Positions 23,905 to 35,485 are shown, numbered from the stretch's first letter. The stretch is 64,000 bases of DNA from Smittium mucronatum (GCA_001953115.1 LSSL01000472.1:1-64000); one strand, 5' to 3'. Program-made: numbers and translations. Notes: generated by a model from the letters alone, not told the origin.

Positions 23905-25921
23905 TTTAAAATTATTGATCGATAATAAAAATGTGTAATAAAAGGGGCTTTGTATATCTGAAAGATAATTATTTTGTATTTTTTAAAAATATTAAATGTA
24001 AAAAAATCAGTAAAATATCTATTTTTTTACTATAACATTTATATTTTTCTAGTTACATAAATCAAGAAAAATATCTTTAATGGTATATTTTAAAACGATT
24101 ATTTTAATTCTTTTTTTATTTTCTGAAAAAAATTTTTTCTTTATACAAAAAACAATTTTATTCATCTTTCAATATATATTTATCCAAAAAAAAAATGAAT
24201 CAATAAAATTTATATATATGTCAAGATTTTATTAGGCTTATAATAATCATTTTAAAATTTTATAAATAAAAAAATCTTATATATTTTTAAAAATCAATAA
24301 AAATAATATAAAAATCTAAACCTCAAAATAATCCAAAAAAGTAAAATTCTATATCAATAAGAAAATTTCCCTGTAATTATCACATATTTTTACCAACCAT
24401 GAATTAATTCCAATCGCTTTAAATAAAAAAAAGATATAAATTAATTTATTTTTTCATATCTTATAATAAATAATATTTAGCATTGATATAATCATATATA
24501 AAACCAATATTTTAAGTTCAGAATTTAGTTTTAAATCTTAAGAATTAATCAAAAAATTAGTTAAATTTTATGGACCAACTTTATTCATTTTTTTTTCTTT
24601 AAAAAATACTAATAAATAAATTGGTGTCAGTATAATGACATTTAATTGGTTATGATTTATCAAATATCCAGATTAAAGTAAGATTCTAGCTATTTATAAT
24701 TTTTCCAATATAATTAGGAATGATTAATGTTTATTTTTTTTCTAAATTGTATAATATTACGCTATTAAAAATATAATTTGATAAAATTTGATAATAAATT
24801 TAATATCTAATAATTACTAAAAGCTCGGCAAAAACAAAAACTCATTCTTTTTATTTTCCACTATAATTTTTTTAAAACTAGACTGATTTAATTTCAAATA
24901 AAAAAAATTGCCATCAGCCATAAAAAAAAATTCATATCGAAAATTTGATATTATAAATATTTAAAACTTATAATTTAATAATAAAAAAAAATTTTTTTTT
25001 CAGTTAGACCATTGGGCTAATATTTTTCGATCGCTAATTGTAACAATTTCTTTCTCACTCGAGCTTATACTATTCTTTTGAATATTTTGATAAAATATAT
25101 ACATTATATATATTTGTATGCTTTAAATAAAAGATATTAAAAGTAGGCGACAGAGAAAAGGTTAAAGCTTTAAATATTTTCAAAAATAATCTTTGACATT
25201 TTTTAGAAAATATTGTAATAAGTTTTTATTATTATATCACTAAAAAATTGATTGTTAAAAAAAAAAAATCAATTTAGACATAAAAAGTAAATTTTATAAC
25301 AGATTAGGTATTATTATTTTTTGGAAAAATGCTCCATTTTGATTCAAAAAATAAATAATATCAACTAATTAATATAAAAAAAGTTTAAATTACTCATTTT
25401 TCAGACGAGGATATACCATTGAAATTTGGTAAGATTTGATCCCTATTAGTCTGTTAGATTTCATCAAAACCAAATTAAAAATTCCCAGTTCGTTAAAACT
25501 TATAGGTTTTAAGGGCTATTTGATATCATCTTATACATAAATTCGTTTTCCAAATTGTACAATCATTAAGAATTTTCGATTTTAATTAAAAAAATTCTCT
25601 AAAAAGAGGTTATCTTATCCACCTCTGACCTGTTATGGAGAAAATTTTAAGGTTAAAGACTTGTAGCTATGTAAAAATTTGAATCTTAAGATCTTTTTAT
25701 TTATTTTATTTTATGAATTTTAACCCTTTAAGAGCCAGCGGTGGTAAAATAGCTTTTATTTTTTATTCAATCCTATCTATAAAGAAATAATATTCACGCA
25801 TAATTGAATAAATCATTTAGTTGGGCAAATTAAAATTATTACAAGATATAAATACGAGTAGCACAAATTTGGGTCTGAAAGGGCTAAAACCTTTTTTATA
25901 CCATGTTTGATATTAAAGAGG
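23905..25921. other. Very AT-rich gene-free DNA
   Basis: About 2 kb of A/T tracts between retroposon copy 1 and the second family B element. No gene, no matching repeat. Confidence 0.55.
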
Positions 25922-26111
25922 TAGGACGCGCCTTTTCGTCCTAGGTGGAATTACGCCCTTTTTATAGTCTGAAAGTTTTAGCACGCTAGAAGACTCTTTT
26001 AATTCCTTATAGTAGTTTTGTTAGACTAGTTAGTCTTTTGTTTTATTTTCAATATATTTGGTTTATATTTTTCAGTAGTGTTTGACCAGTTCAAGTCTGG
26101 TAATAATTAGT

Positions 26112-26243
26112 TAGTTAGTTAAAGTAGTTGTTGTGTTTTGGAGGTTGGGATTTGTTACCCAACTCTCCACCTTAGTTTAGTTAGTTAAAGTAGTTGTTGT
26201 GTTTTAGGGGATTGGGATTTGTTACCTGATCATCCTTTTATTT
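26112..26243 (+). repeat. 66-bp tandem repeat, two units, in the family B leader
   Basis: Two successive units contain TTAGTTAGTTAAAGTAGTTG and then TTGTGTTTT, a G-rich turn, GGGATTTGTTACC. Period about 66 bp. Present again in the duplicated flank at about 26705-26836. Absent from family B copy 1, so it is specific to this copy or subfamily. Confidence 0.7.
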
Positions 26244-26287
26244 GGTTAAGTAAAGTTATTTAGTATTGGCAATAATTCATTAGTGCT

Positions 26288-26404
26288 ATGGGCATTATCA
26301 GGCGCGATCATGAAGTAGTTGATTCCGACGCTTATCCTTATGGATTTGCCTCGGAGGTAGCCTCTTGGCGTGGAGTAGCTGATGATCGAGATAGTAATAC
26401 TTCG
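26288..26404 (+). pseudogene. Start of family B ORF interrupted by assembly gap
   Basis: 39 codons, identical to the start of the ORF at 26881, then unknown bases from 26405. Probably not a separate gene: the whole 361 bp before the gap is repeated after it, so this is more likely an unmerged contig end than a second ORF. Confidence 0.6.
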
Positions 26405-26636
26405 NNNNNNNNNNNNNNNNNNNNNNNNNNNNNNNNNNNNNNNNNNNNNNNNNNNNNNNNNNNNNNNNNNNNNNNNNNNNNNNNNNNNNNNNNNNNNNNN
26501 NNNNNNNNNNNNNNNNNNNNNNNNNNNNNNNNNNNNNNNNNNNNNNNNNNNNNNNNNNNNNNNNNNNNNNNNNNNNNNNNNNNNNNNNNNNNNNNNNNNN
26601 NNNNNNNNNNNNNNNNNNNNNNNNNNNNNNNNNNNN
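26405..26636. other. Assembly gap between identical 361-bp flanks
   Basis: 232 unknown bases. The sequence before (26044-26404) and after (26637-26997) is the same by eye, offset 593. A true tandem array of the element would need roughly 535 bp here, more than the gap allows, so overlapping contig ends that were not merged are the simpler reading. Confidence 0.85.
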
Positions 26637-26880
26637 TATTTTCAATATATTTGGTTTATATTTTTCAGTAGTGTTTGACCAGTTCAAGTCTGGTAATAAT
26701 TAGTTAGTTAGTTAAAGTAGTTGTTGTGTTTTGGAGGTTGGGATTTGTTACCCAACTCTCCACCTTAGTTTAGTTAGTTAAAGTAGTTGTTGTGTTTTAG
26801 GGGATTGGGATTTGTTACCTGATCATCCTTTTATTTGGTTAAGTAAAGTTATTTAGTATTGGCAATAATTCATTAGTGCT

Positions 26881-27417
26881 ATGGGCATTATCAGGCGCGA
26901 TCATGAAGTAGTTGATTCCGACGCTTATCCTTATGGATTTGCCTCGGAGGTAGCCTCTTGGCGTGGAGTAGCTGATGATCGAGATAGTAATACTTCGGTA
27001 TCTTCTCTTTCTGAAGTTGCCGCGCTGGGCGACGACTTAGACCCAGCAGTTAACTTAGCGGGTGAACCGATAATGGAAGACTTAGTGTCTTCGTTGTTGG
27101 GCCTTTCGTTAAGTGCTGATCCCAAACCCCCGGTAAGGTTCTCACCTATTATTCCTACCGTGGGGGCTGTGCAAACGCTTAGCGTTGTAAGTACAGGGAG
27201 CAACGGGCGAAGTGTAGATAGGCGGAGTAGGGAAATAATTCCTGCCCTAAGGTCTCTGCTGGGTGAGGGCGATAGGCGTACTAGCGATAGTTTGCTTAGC
27301 GTTGCCTCATCTTTGGCTACACAGCGACAGTTTCGAAGCGAGGATTTATACCAGTCTAACTGGTATAAGGAATCCGCTTCCGACATTATCAAACCAGCTA
27401 ATAGAACAATAAAATAA
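26881..27417 (+). CDS. Conserved unknown protein of repeat family B (copy 2)
   Basis: 178 residues beginning MGIIRRDHEVVDSDAYPYGF. Aligns over about 165 residues with the ORF at 21516-22031, about two thirds identical. The middle is best conserved (VNLAGEPIME, LLGLSLS, VQTLSVVSTGSNGRSV, QFRSEDLYQSNWY). In about 55 codons of this core I count about 16 silent codon changes against about 8 replacements. There is no known catalytic, zinc-binding or membrane motif. The tail after SASD (IIKPANRTIK) lies outside the shared repeat and is probably host sequence. The complementary strand is also open over most of it (26931-27392), which I treat as a by-product of codon bias. Function unknown. Confidence 0.55.
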   Translation: MGIIRRDHEVVDSDAYPYGFASEVASWRGVADDRDSNTSVSSLSEVAALGDDLDPAVNLAGEPIMEDLVSSLLGLSLSADPKPPVRFSPIIPTVGAVQTLSVVSTGSNGRSVDRRSREIIPALRSLLGEGDRRTSDSLLSVASSLATQRQFRSEDLYQSNWYKESASDIIKPANRTIK

Positions 27418-29311
27418 ATTTATTTGTACTTAAAATTCTTACGTTAATTTTTTATAAGTCTGATTGATGAATTAAACTAGAATAAATTAGTATTATATTG
27501 TATTGAGTATATATATTCCCTAACTTTATTTGTAATCATGACCGAAATTCTGTTATTAAAGCTACCAGCTTTTAATTTAATGACCCTTCCTTTTCAAAGA
27601 TAATTTTCCATAATATAATTAAGCTTTTAGTTTTAAATGGTGCCTTTTTGGTGGAATCTCCTCCAAAAAAAGATCTGTATCCCGAACGAGGAGATCATTT
27701 CTAAAAGTAAAGTGAGAATTTGGAAATTGTTTCGATGTATTGAGCCAAGAAATTTATGCTTAAGATCCTAAATTGTAGAAATCTTCTTTTCATAATAACT
27801 ACTGGTTAATTTCTTTTCATAATTAGTTATACAATGATGATTTTTACGTTCTAAATACCAAATAGTAAATGGGGCATTAATATATCTAGATAAAATTATA
27901 GAATTTTTGGATTCTTGTTTTTTATTCAAATAAGAATATCTTTACTGTATGTTTATCGAAAAAAAAACAGAAAAAATGTAAATTTACTTGTAATTAAAGC
28001 CAACCAAACTATAATTACATATAGCCTACTCAAAATTCCATTAAATCAACAAAATTTCCTTTTTTTTACAGGGAATTTATTCTAAACTCAATTAAAAGTT
28101 ATAAAAAGAAATTTATAAAAAATAAAAAAGGTGTGGAATCTTTATCATCCAACAATCCTTTACCTTTTTAACAGCTCCATACCCGAGGGCATTGATTCGA
28201 GGGACCAAAATTTCTTTTCACGAGAATTTTTTTTCACCAAAAAAAGCATCATTTTTTTATTATCTAAAATGATCTCCAATATGAAAACAGTTGAGATCTT
28301 CATTAATAAATATCATGATAATCATAGTTTTCATTTTAGAGGATTGAATATATTAAAGGCTATCTTTTTTCTTCTGAAGCTTATATTTTAAATTCAACCT
28401 GCCACATACTAATTTATTACTCTCTAAACTTTGGTAAAGTAGTTTTTAGCGAGTTTTTTTTAAAAAAAAACACCAAGAACGGGGGGGTTTTTTTTTTAAA
28501 ATTTTTTAAAATTAAAAATTATGGCTTTAATGTTTATTAATAATATTTTTACAATAATTGGGAGAATAACAGACTCTTCATGAATACTCGATATGATTTA
28601 TAAATGTAAATAGAGCGTCTTATTAAAAATTTATGGCGTCCTTGTATCGCGCATGAAACAATGGGTTGTAAACTATTAGTTATATCTTTGCGTAGAAAAA
28701 AACCGCATTGCATCAAATGGCTTGAGATCAATTTCCTTTAACAGTATTGACTGACCTTATTTTTTTATAAAGAGATAGTTCATGTTTACTGATTTTAAAA
28801 AAATAGATGATTTTTGGTGATTTTTTCTAAAAATATATTGCATCTTTATTATAAAAAAAACTCAACAATTTATCAATCAAGAAATATAATTAGACATTAT
28901 TATGGCCAAAGTAAATAATCAAATTCGCTCAGCTAGCCAATAGCAGTACTTAGTACTGGGAATTAGTTCATAATAGGGTTACCATTAATGAAGTTTCTTA
29001 TGATCGATTCCATAATTAAAAGGTCTAAAGTTATATCAAATCTAAGAAAATCATTTTATAATATAGAAATGCGCTATGGTTATTAGAAACTATACTTTGA
29101 TCTATCTTTGACTAACTTTCAATCATTTACACTGTTTTTGGGAATCTTTAATCCATTAAGGTATAAGCTATATTCATCTTATGGTATCTACTAATGGCAA
29201 TCTCAACCTTTTCCCCATTGAAGCCAGTTTTCGATAATAGAAAATGGTCAATAAAAAATAGATGATTTTTTTGATGATGTGGTTTAGATTTTGATGATGA
29301 AAAGTGCCTGC
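27418..29311. other. AT-rich gene-free spacer
   Basis: About 1.9 kb with no supportable gene. Contains a G run followed by a T run near 28480-28498. The 86-codon frame at 28131-28391 looks like random AT-rich translation. Confidence 0.55.
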
Positions 29312-29950
29312 TTTTTTTTTTTTTTTTGTATCACGGAATTTTATTGTAAGATAACGCCATTAAAAACTATACTAAAAAAATTTGATAAAAAGAAAAAGAC
29401 GTATAGAAAAGACTATTATCCCAACTACAATAAGCTCCTCTGCCGGACTACCGGCTGCGTGCCTACGGGAAAAGAATGCAATCTACCAACCGAAAGACCC
29501 CCCCCCCCCTGACATTGCTTCAAGTAGGCTGGATGATTGAGGTTACGTGCAGTCAAGAATTAAGCTCTTTGTCAACGAACAATAAGTTCATGAATCTACT
29601 GAGCTCCTAATCGGAGCCTACTTCTAACAGGATTAATAAAATTAGGCTCCTACCCAAACGTGGGATTGATCGACATGGCTTTCCTACAAATAGATGTTAG
29701 ACGCTGAGATCCGTCTGACTGCCGAACGCTGAACTTGTGCACTAGACTATGTCTCAGCTGTACTAAACGATCGGTTCCTCCTGTTTCGAGATGGTCCCCC
29801 TCTGGAATCGCTGTACTCCGAATCGCTGCGCGCTGTCTCCACTACTCCCAACCAAGAATGGTACAACGCTGTTTGAAGTTTTGGTTTAGTGTACTTCGAA
29901 AAGTACACTATAAGCCCCTAAACCACGGCAAGGTATTTCACTCTTAGAGG
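29312..29950 (-). mobile_element. Retroposon family A, copy 2 (full length, best preserved)
   Basis: Reference copy, 639 bp. A 16-base T tract (29312-29327) equals a poly-A tail on the minus-strand transcript, followed by GTATCACGGAATTTTATTG. Flanking repeats GAAAAGTGCCTGC (29299-29311) and GAAAAACGCTTGC (29951-29963) match at 10 of 13 bases, all three differences being transitions. Three hairpins: GCCGG/CCGGC around ACTA (442-455 of the 29-kb block), GGAGCCTA/TAGGCTCC (29613-29620 with 29643-29650) and a 10-bp stem TAGTGTACTT/AAGTACACTA with loop CGAA (29887-29910). A variable C run lies at 29498-29509. No coding capacity. Tail, TSDs and 5' truncation of sister copies indicate target-primed reverse transcription with enzymes supplied by a LINE elsewhere. 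Confidence 0.85.
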
Positions 29951-30235
29951 GAAAAACGCTTGCTAAGAGTAATTTTTGTGATGGATAAGGCTTTTGAGTG
30001 GGTAATGTATAATTTAGGTTTGGTTGGCTATAATTTTGGCTACGATTAAATGCCAACAAAAAAAAGTGATTTGCAGATATAATAATACTATTGGCTATTC
30101 ATGTTTACAATAGTTTTACTTATTTTTTTTTTACAGTAAGTTTACTTTAAGAAATCCTTAAATTTTCTCAACAAGTCTATTTTTTATGTGTAATAACGAC
30201 TACTCAAATTTCTATTAATTGAAGGAAATCTAAAT

Positions 30236-33200
30236 ATGGAAAAAAGAGTAGATTCTATAGCTGAGGTTAGTATTTGTTTAAATCTTGCCCAACTTTTTTC
30301 TGGTAGTCAACCATATTAATTTGCTTTTAATTTTTATATGAATTAGGGATTTTACATCTTAAAAGGCAGGGGTAAAAAAGGTACATAACTTATATAAATC
30401 CTATTTCATTTTTGTCTTATTTATTAAAGGTATTTTATACTTAATTTTTTTCGGATAGATGATTCTAAAAGAGCTTTCCAAAAGTTGTATAAAGGAAAAG
30501 AAAATGAAAAAAATCAAGAATTACGCAAAAAATTATTCGAAGAAAAATGGGATCAAATAGAAAGGATAATTGATGTAAGTCATATTTGGAAGAATTAATT
30601 TTCTAGTATGCATTCTTCACTTTTTTAGCTAAAAAATGTTTTCGATTATATAGAATAAAGTTATGAACTACCACATATCAACAGCTCATAAGGTTGCCGA
30701 ATTTGTCAACAATGACCGTGAAAGCAGTAATGAAGAAATCAAAATGTTAGTCAACTATTACAATTACATAAAATTCAATTTTTACACAAAGTGCTTGACT
30801 ATTCCCCTTATAGGAAAACAAGAAACTCAGAAATACCGACAGCTGTGGTGTTTACAGGCAATTAAAACAAGATCATTTGTTTTGAAATGTAAATATTAAC
30901 TAATAATTTAATTTTTTATTTCAATCATATTAGGGATTAATTCATCTGAAAATTCTCAAGTTTTTGAATTCTTGCAAAGAATTTTGAGTTCTAACCACAG
31001 CGCTGACCAAAAAAACTTAGTTGCTAGATTGAATTCAAAAAATTCCAATAGCTTGAAATCGATTACTTCCCAATTGATTAACCAAATAGTAAATCAAAGA
31101 TCACATAGTCCTAAAGATGATATAAACTCAGAGACTCTTTTTGATGATAATTATTTTATTTCAAGGAATTGTGAAGATTATAAAGACTCTAAAAAAACAG
31201 GAAATTTATTTGAAATGTATCATTTAGAAGACTTTTACAAAGGAATATCTAAAAATGGTAATTTTAAATAATTTTAAATTGGTTGATTTTTTTAGAAAAT
31301 AATCTTTTAAAAATATACATAATTCGCGATCCACTCACAGACAACGCTAGACCGCGTATGGTAATCATTTTAGAGGATTTTGAAGGGTTTCAGGGCAGTG
31401 TTTTAAGCGATTTCTGTTTATTGCTAAGCAAGTATGTCGTTAGCGATGCTATACCCATAGTATTTGTATTTGGTGTCGGAACAACTCTTTCAACTGTTCA
31501 TCAGAGCTTGTCAAAAACAGCAATTCAAAGGATGAATATGGTCAAATTTTCATTAGGAGCCGTGCAGGATCTATTGAATGGAATCACAAGTTCATTATTC
31601 ATATGTAATGAAAGTGTGTTGAATATGGGATTTGATGTATACGATTATTTGCTAAAACAGTTCATCGAAAATAATATGTCTATATACCAGTTTAAACAGA
31701 AATTGAAATATTCTTATATGGATTTTTTCTACAGCAACCCATTAAGCATATTAGCGGGATGTATCGATAATTGTACAAGTAAAAATCAAGAACATTCAAT
31801 ATTATCTCCTAGTGAACTGCCATTAACGGAATATCACCTAGAGAATATACTTATGCAACCATCAGTAATGAGGTATAATGATTCAAAAAATTTATTTATT
31901 AATATTTTGTAAAAATGTACTCAATTTTGTCTAAATCCTATAGATTTTTGGAAAATGTGTACAAATCTAATAAGACCTCTTTAAAAAAATCTGTGTCAGA
32001 CCCATCATATATTATTAATATTGTGCTCCCAAAAATATTCATAAGCCTACAGCACTTTCAAAGGAAATACACTTTGGGAATTGAGTTATTGTTTCACATT
32101 CAGAATTTTCTTAGTTCCGATTCAACTCAAACTGCTTTATTTCAAATGAGCTCTTTACATCTTAATGCCATCAGTGGCGGAATCGAAACTTCAAAAATTT
32201 GGAAAACTGTAATAAAACAAATAAGGTTTGTTGAATATTTTTTGAATTAAAGATTGATTTTATTTTATTTTATTTTTATCTTTTTAGAACCCTTAATGGA
32301 ATAGAAATGAGTCATCTTCTGTTTGAACTACTCGATATATGCAAAAATGCAGAATACCAATACCAGAACTTTATGTCTGATAGGTACAGAGATGCCGATC
32401 TCACAGATATAGAACAAACCAGTATGATATCAAGAAATATCCAAAAAACTATAATAGAATTGTTAGAAGAATTTGAGAAAGGATCCAAAGGGCTCAAAGA
32501 AACATCTAATAATAAAGTTTATACTAGAACTAATACAATGGAGAACCCATACCTACTTTCAAAAAACCCCGAGGATTTCGCGTATGAACTGGCATTAACA
32601 AAAGCAAATTCTACTCTGCCCACTCTTTTATTGTAAGCATAGAAATTTTTGATATATTAAAACTAAATAGTGATAAATTCATGAAATCATTTTCATCTAC
32701 TTTCAGGGATCTTCTGACGCACTACTCTCTATACCCTCTCAATGAAATATTTTATTATAAAAGGAAAAAATTCTTGTCTCAAGTAAGTAAAAAAGATAAA
32801 TGCGGTGTATTTCCAAGTGAAATAGCTCTTTTTAAGAATTTACTACAATATATTTTCGTTTTAAATATTGCCAAAAATGAACTAATATTTCTAAAATGAT
32901 GATCAATTATAAAAATGTTTTTTTATTTTAATAGAGTTTCAACCCTCAACCTAGAACAGCAATACAGTTATCATTATCAAAGCCAAGTCACTACCTAGGA
33001 AAGTGTGTCTGTTGCAATAACAATTCCAGTGAAGCTACATTTGCATCTACTGGTATATCAGATCCACTAACTAAAACCAACAATGACGTATCAATTGTTT
33101 ACAGACTGTATTTAGAATGTGGTCAATTGATTAATTTATATGATTGGTTTGTCTCTTTTTCTTCAATTGTTTCAGACGAAAATAGGTCTACCGGTATAGG

Positions 33201-33354
33201 ACCTAAAAGTAAAGGCTTTATGGAATTTGCTGCTGACATTAAACAATTTAACAGGTTTGTACTCGCAGTAAACACACTTTATTACCTAGGCTTCATAAAA
33301 AAGACTAACAGAAAAACCGACCATGTGGCTAGATTAACTTGGGGATATGTTTAA
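30236..33354 (+). CDS. ORC3: Origin recognition complex subunit 3, eleven exons
   Basis: Component of the six-subunit complex that marks replication origins and loads the MCM helicase. Exons: 30236-30265, 30347-30380, 30459-30574, 30654-30745, 30814-30857, 30934-31257, 31296-31908, 31944-32225, 32288-32632, 32707-32782, 32935-33354; they join in one frame of 791 residues (human ORC3 is about 710). Marks: N-terminal EGFYILKGRGKK, the core strand EIPTAVVFTGINSS, IIRDPLTDNARPRMVIILED in the ATPase-like region, LNGIEMSHLLFELLDIC, and a C-terminal winged-helix end with LECGQLINLYDW and KTDHVARLTWG, the most diagnostic ORC3 signature. Nearly all donors are GT; the fifth intron (30858-30933) must be GC-AG because every nearby GT breaks the frame. 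Introns 6 and 7 are only 38 and 35 nt. The acceptor of intron 3 (30653) and intron 4 (30746-30813) were fitted by frame and family resemblance. Confidence 0.93.
30858..30933 (+). other. GC-AG intron in ORC3
   Basis: Donor ACAG|GCAATT, acceptor CATATTAG, with ATTAACTAAT as a likely branch region. Only this phase-1 junction joins VVFTG to INSSEN; GT dinucleotides at 844, 847 and 849 of the 30-kb block give stops within a few codons. The AG|GCAA donor matches the usual GC-donor consensus. Confidence 0.75.
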
Positions 33355-35485
33355 AATGACTTTTATACTTTAAATCTATTTTTGTATTTTTTGACAAATA
33401 TTCATATAATTCAAAAAATTTCATTATTATTTTTCAAAGATTAGGGTTTATTATGCAGTTTTTTTTTATAGATTTGCCTTTGATTTTCTATAAGGTTAAA
33501 AAATATAAGTTATGTTTCAGTTACATTGAATCTGCTTGATTACTTTTATTTTATCAAACCAGTAAGGTGTATTAAAACTAAGTGAAATGAATTTCTCTCT
33601 AATTCTTGGATAATGAAAAAATATTGCAGCTGCACAAAAATATGTAGATTATTAGAAAAAAATTACAGCCTTAGAGATTAAATTTATTAATAAAATCATA
33701 TAAAATATAATTTATAGAATTCAAATCATTGAAAAAGAAATAGATGGAAACCGGCAAATTTCCAATCGAATTAAGTAAAAAAAATCGTTTTCTATTATAT
33801 TCATAAGTCATATTAGAACGTATCTTATCTACAATCATTTCAATTTATAGGCCCTTCTTGATCCAAATAGTTTCTAATATTCCTCTACAAGACTATTCAA
33901 TAGTTTCATAAAAATCAACTTTTTACATAAACATTTAAGCATCTAAATTTGCATTGCGTTAATAACATAAAATTAAAGTTATCCAGCAGTGTTATATAAC
34001 CATCTAAATTTTATTAAGCTTAATCAAAGCCAAAGTGGATATTTATATATAATGAATTCCATATTATTGCTAAGATTTAGAACGATCTAAATTCTTTGGA
34101 GATTTTTTCCCATAAAGATCTACTGATTTATTAATTTTTACATTTACCTGTAAACAAAATCTTATAAAAATAAAATGGTTCTGAACTACTTGTGAATAGT
34201 TTTTAATTTCTACTAAAAAATCCTTACTTTTTAATATGCATATAATTATTTTAGTTTAAAAATTTACAAAAAATAGCTGAATCGATTTTTTTTTTACTAA
34301 ATTTGACACTGAAATTAAATTTTGAAATTTAAAAGAATATTTATTTTTATCATTTAACTGAAGATTTATTTTTAAATGGAGGGGTTTTAAAAAAATCATT
34401 ATCAGATAAATCTAATAAATAGCATAGTAATCTTATAAAATCTAAATTATCTAGGTATTTCATGGATGTTTTTATAAAATAAGCTAGGATTTAAAAGGGT
34501 GTAAATCATGTTAATTATAAACTAAAAAGGCTTGCTAAACTTTAAAAAAGTTTTAAAATTTTATATCAACATTAATATAATAATTCAAAATGATTTTTTT
34601 AAAATTTAAATGTTATATAAGTTTGAAAAAGGAAAAATTAGAGGCTGTAATTACTAATTAATCTAAAAAATGTATTCGAATGGTAATAAGTATAGGATCT
34701 GAAAAAATTAAAAAGCAACTGGTAGGTTTTTTTAAAATTTTAGTTGGATATAACTGAAAAATATAAATAAATAAATAAACAAATAAATTTTTTAAAGGGT
34801 TGCAGTTAGAAAAACTGTGTCTTATTTAAACCAAGATGATATATATGTACAAGTCATATCTAAATCAACGAAATTTAATCTTTTTTTTAATTATAAAATA
34901 CAAATAATCAAATACTGTAAAATATTAATTTTCAAGAATCCATTTTTATTTCTATTTTTTTTATATTTTCGCGAGTTTTTTAATCTTTTTAGATGTAAAT
35001 ACCTATTTCGGAGACTTAAAAAATAGCAAATATATATTTTTTAAATATTTTTAGTCTTTTTTGGGGGAGAATTCATATTGGTTTTATTTTTCTATCAAGG
35101 ATTTATTAAACTTCTCTCATTTTAGGAAAACTATTATTTTTTACAGTAAAATTGGTTTGATACTACAATGTAGGATCAAGAAATTATTTAATTGTATTTT
35201 TTTATTCATGTTTTTCTATTCTCCCCTTGAACCAATACCCAGTGAGTACGGAGCCGCTAGAGCGACAGATATGAGTGGGATGAGATGTGATTATTTTTTT
35301 CCTTTTATTGTATTTTTACTTTAGTTTTTTCTAGCATTAAAATATTATAAATAAATTCCCTTTAAAAAAAAAAAAGATGTTTCTATTCTCAGTTGAAAAT
35401 ATAACCGAATTAATAAAAATGATTAAATAAATATATCAAAAATAAATTTGAGAGTATAACTAGAATCCAACATTTTTAAATAACA
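33355..35485. other. Gene-free stretch after ORC3
   Basis: AT-rich DNA between the convergent ORC3 and ITC1-like genes. Small frames at 34817-35026 and 35061-35324 have AT-driven composition and no family resemblance. The right end abuts retroposon copy 3. Confidence 0.55.

Larger units (their letters stand above)
25922..27385 (+). mobile_element. GC-rich ORF-bearing repeat, family B copy 2 (contains gap and duplicated flanks)
   Basis: Starts with a 7-bp hairpin TAGGACG/CGTCCTA (25922-25928 and 25937-25943), then TACGCCCTTTT and TAGTCTGAAAGT as in copy 1. A long leader includes a 66-bp tandem repeat. The ORF start appears twice because 26044-26404 and 26637-26997 are the same sequence on the two sides of a 232-base gap. 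The intact ORF is at 26881-27417. The element ends with GCTTCCGACA, as does copy 1. Without the duplicate the unit would be about 870 bp. Confidence 0.65.

Noticed and set aside
26288..26687. Open frames across the second gap on both strands
   Set aside because: They run through unknown bases; only the first 39 codons are real, and they duplicate the ORF at 26881.
28131..28391. 86-codon frame
   Set aside because: Random-like composition, no domain, no conserved start context.
29735..29947. 70-codon frame inside retroposon copy 2
   Set aside because: Not conserved in other copies, where it is broken by stops; the family is non-coding.
30641..30653. Alternative ORC3 exon start after TTTTTTAG at 30628
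   Set aside because: In the required phase it reaches a stop after nine codons; the acceptor at 30653 keeps the frame.
32783..32934. In-frame extension of ORC3 exon 10 (VSKKDK...)
   Set aside because: A strong GTAAGT donor and AATAG acceptor remove it and restore the conserved C-terminus; the extension ends in a stop with no family match.
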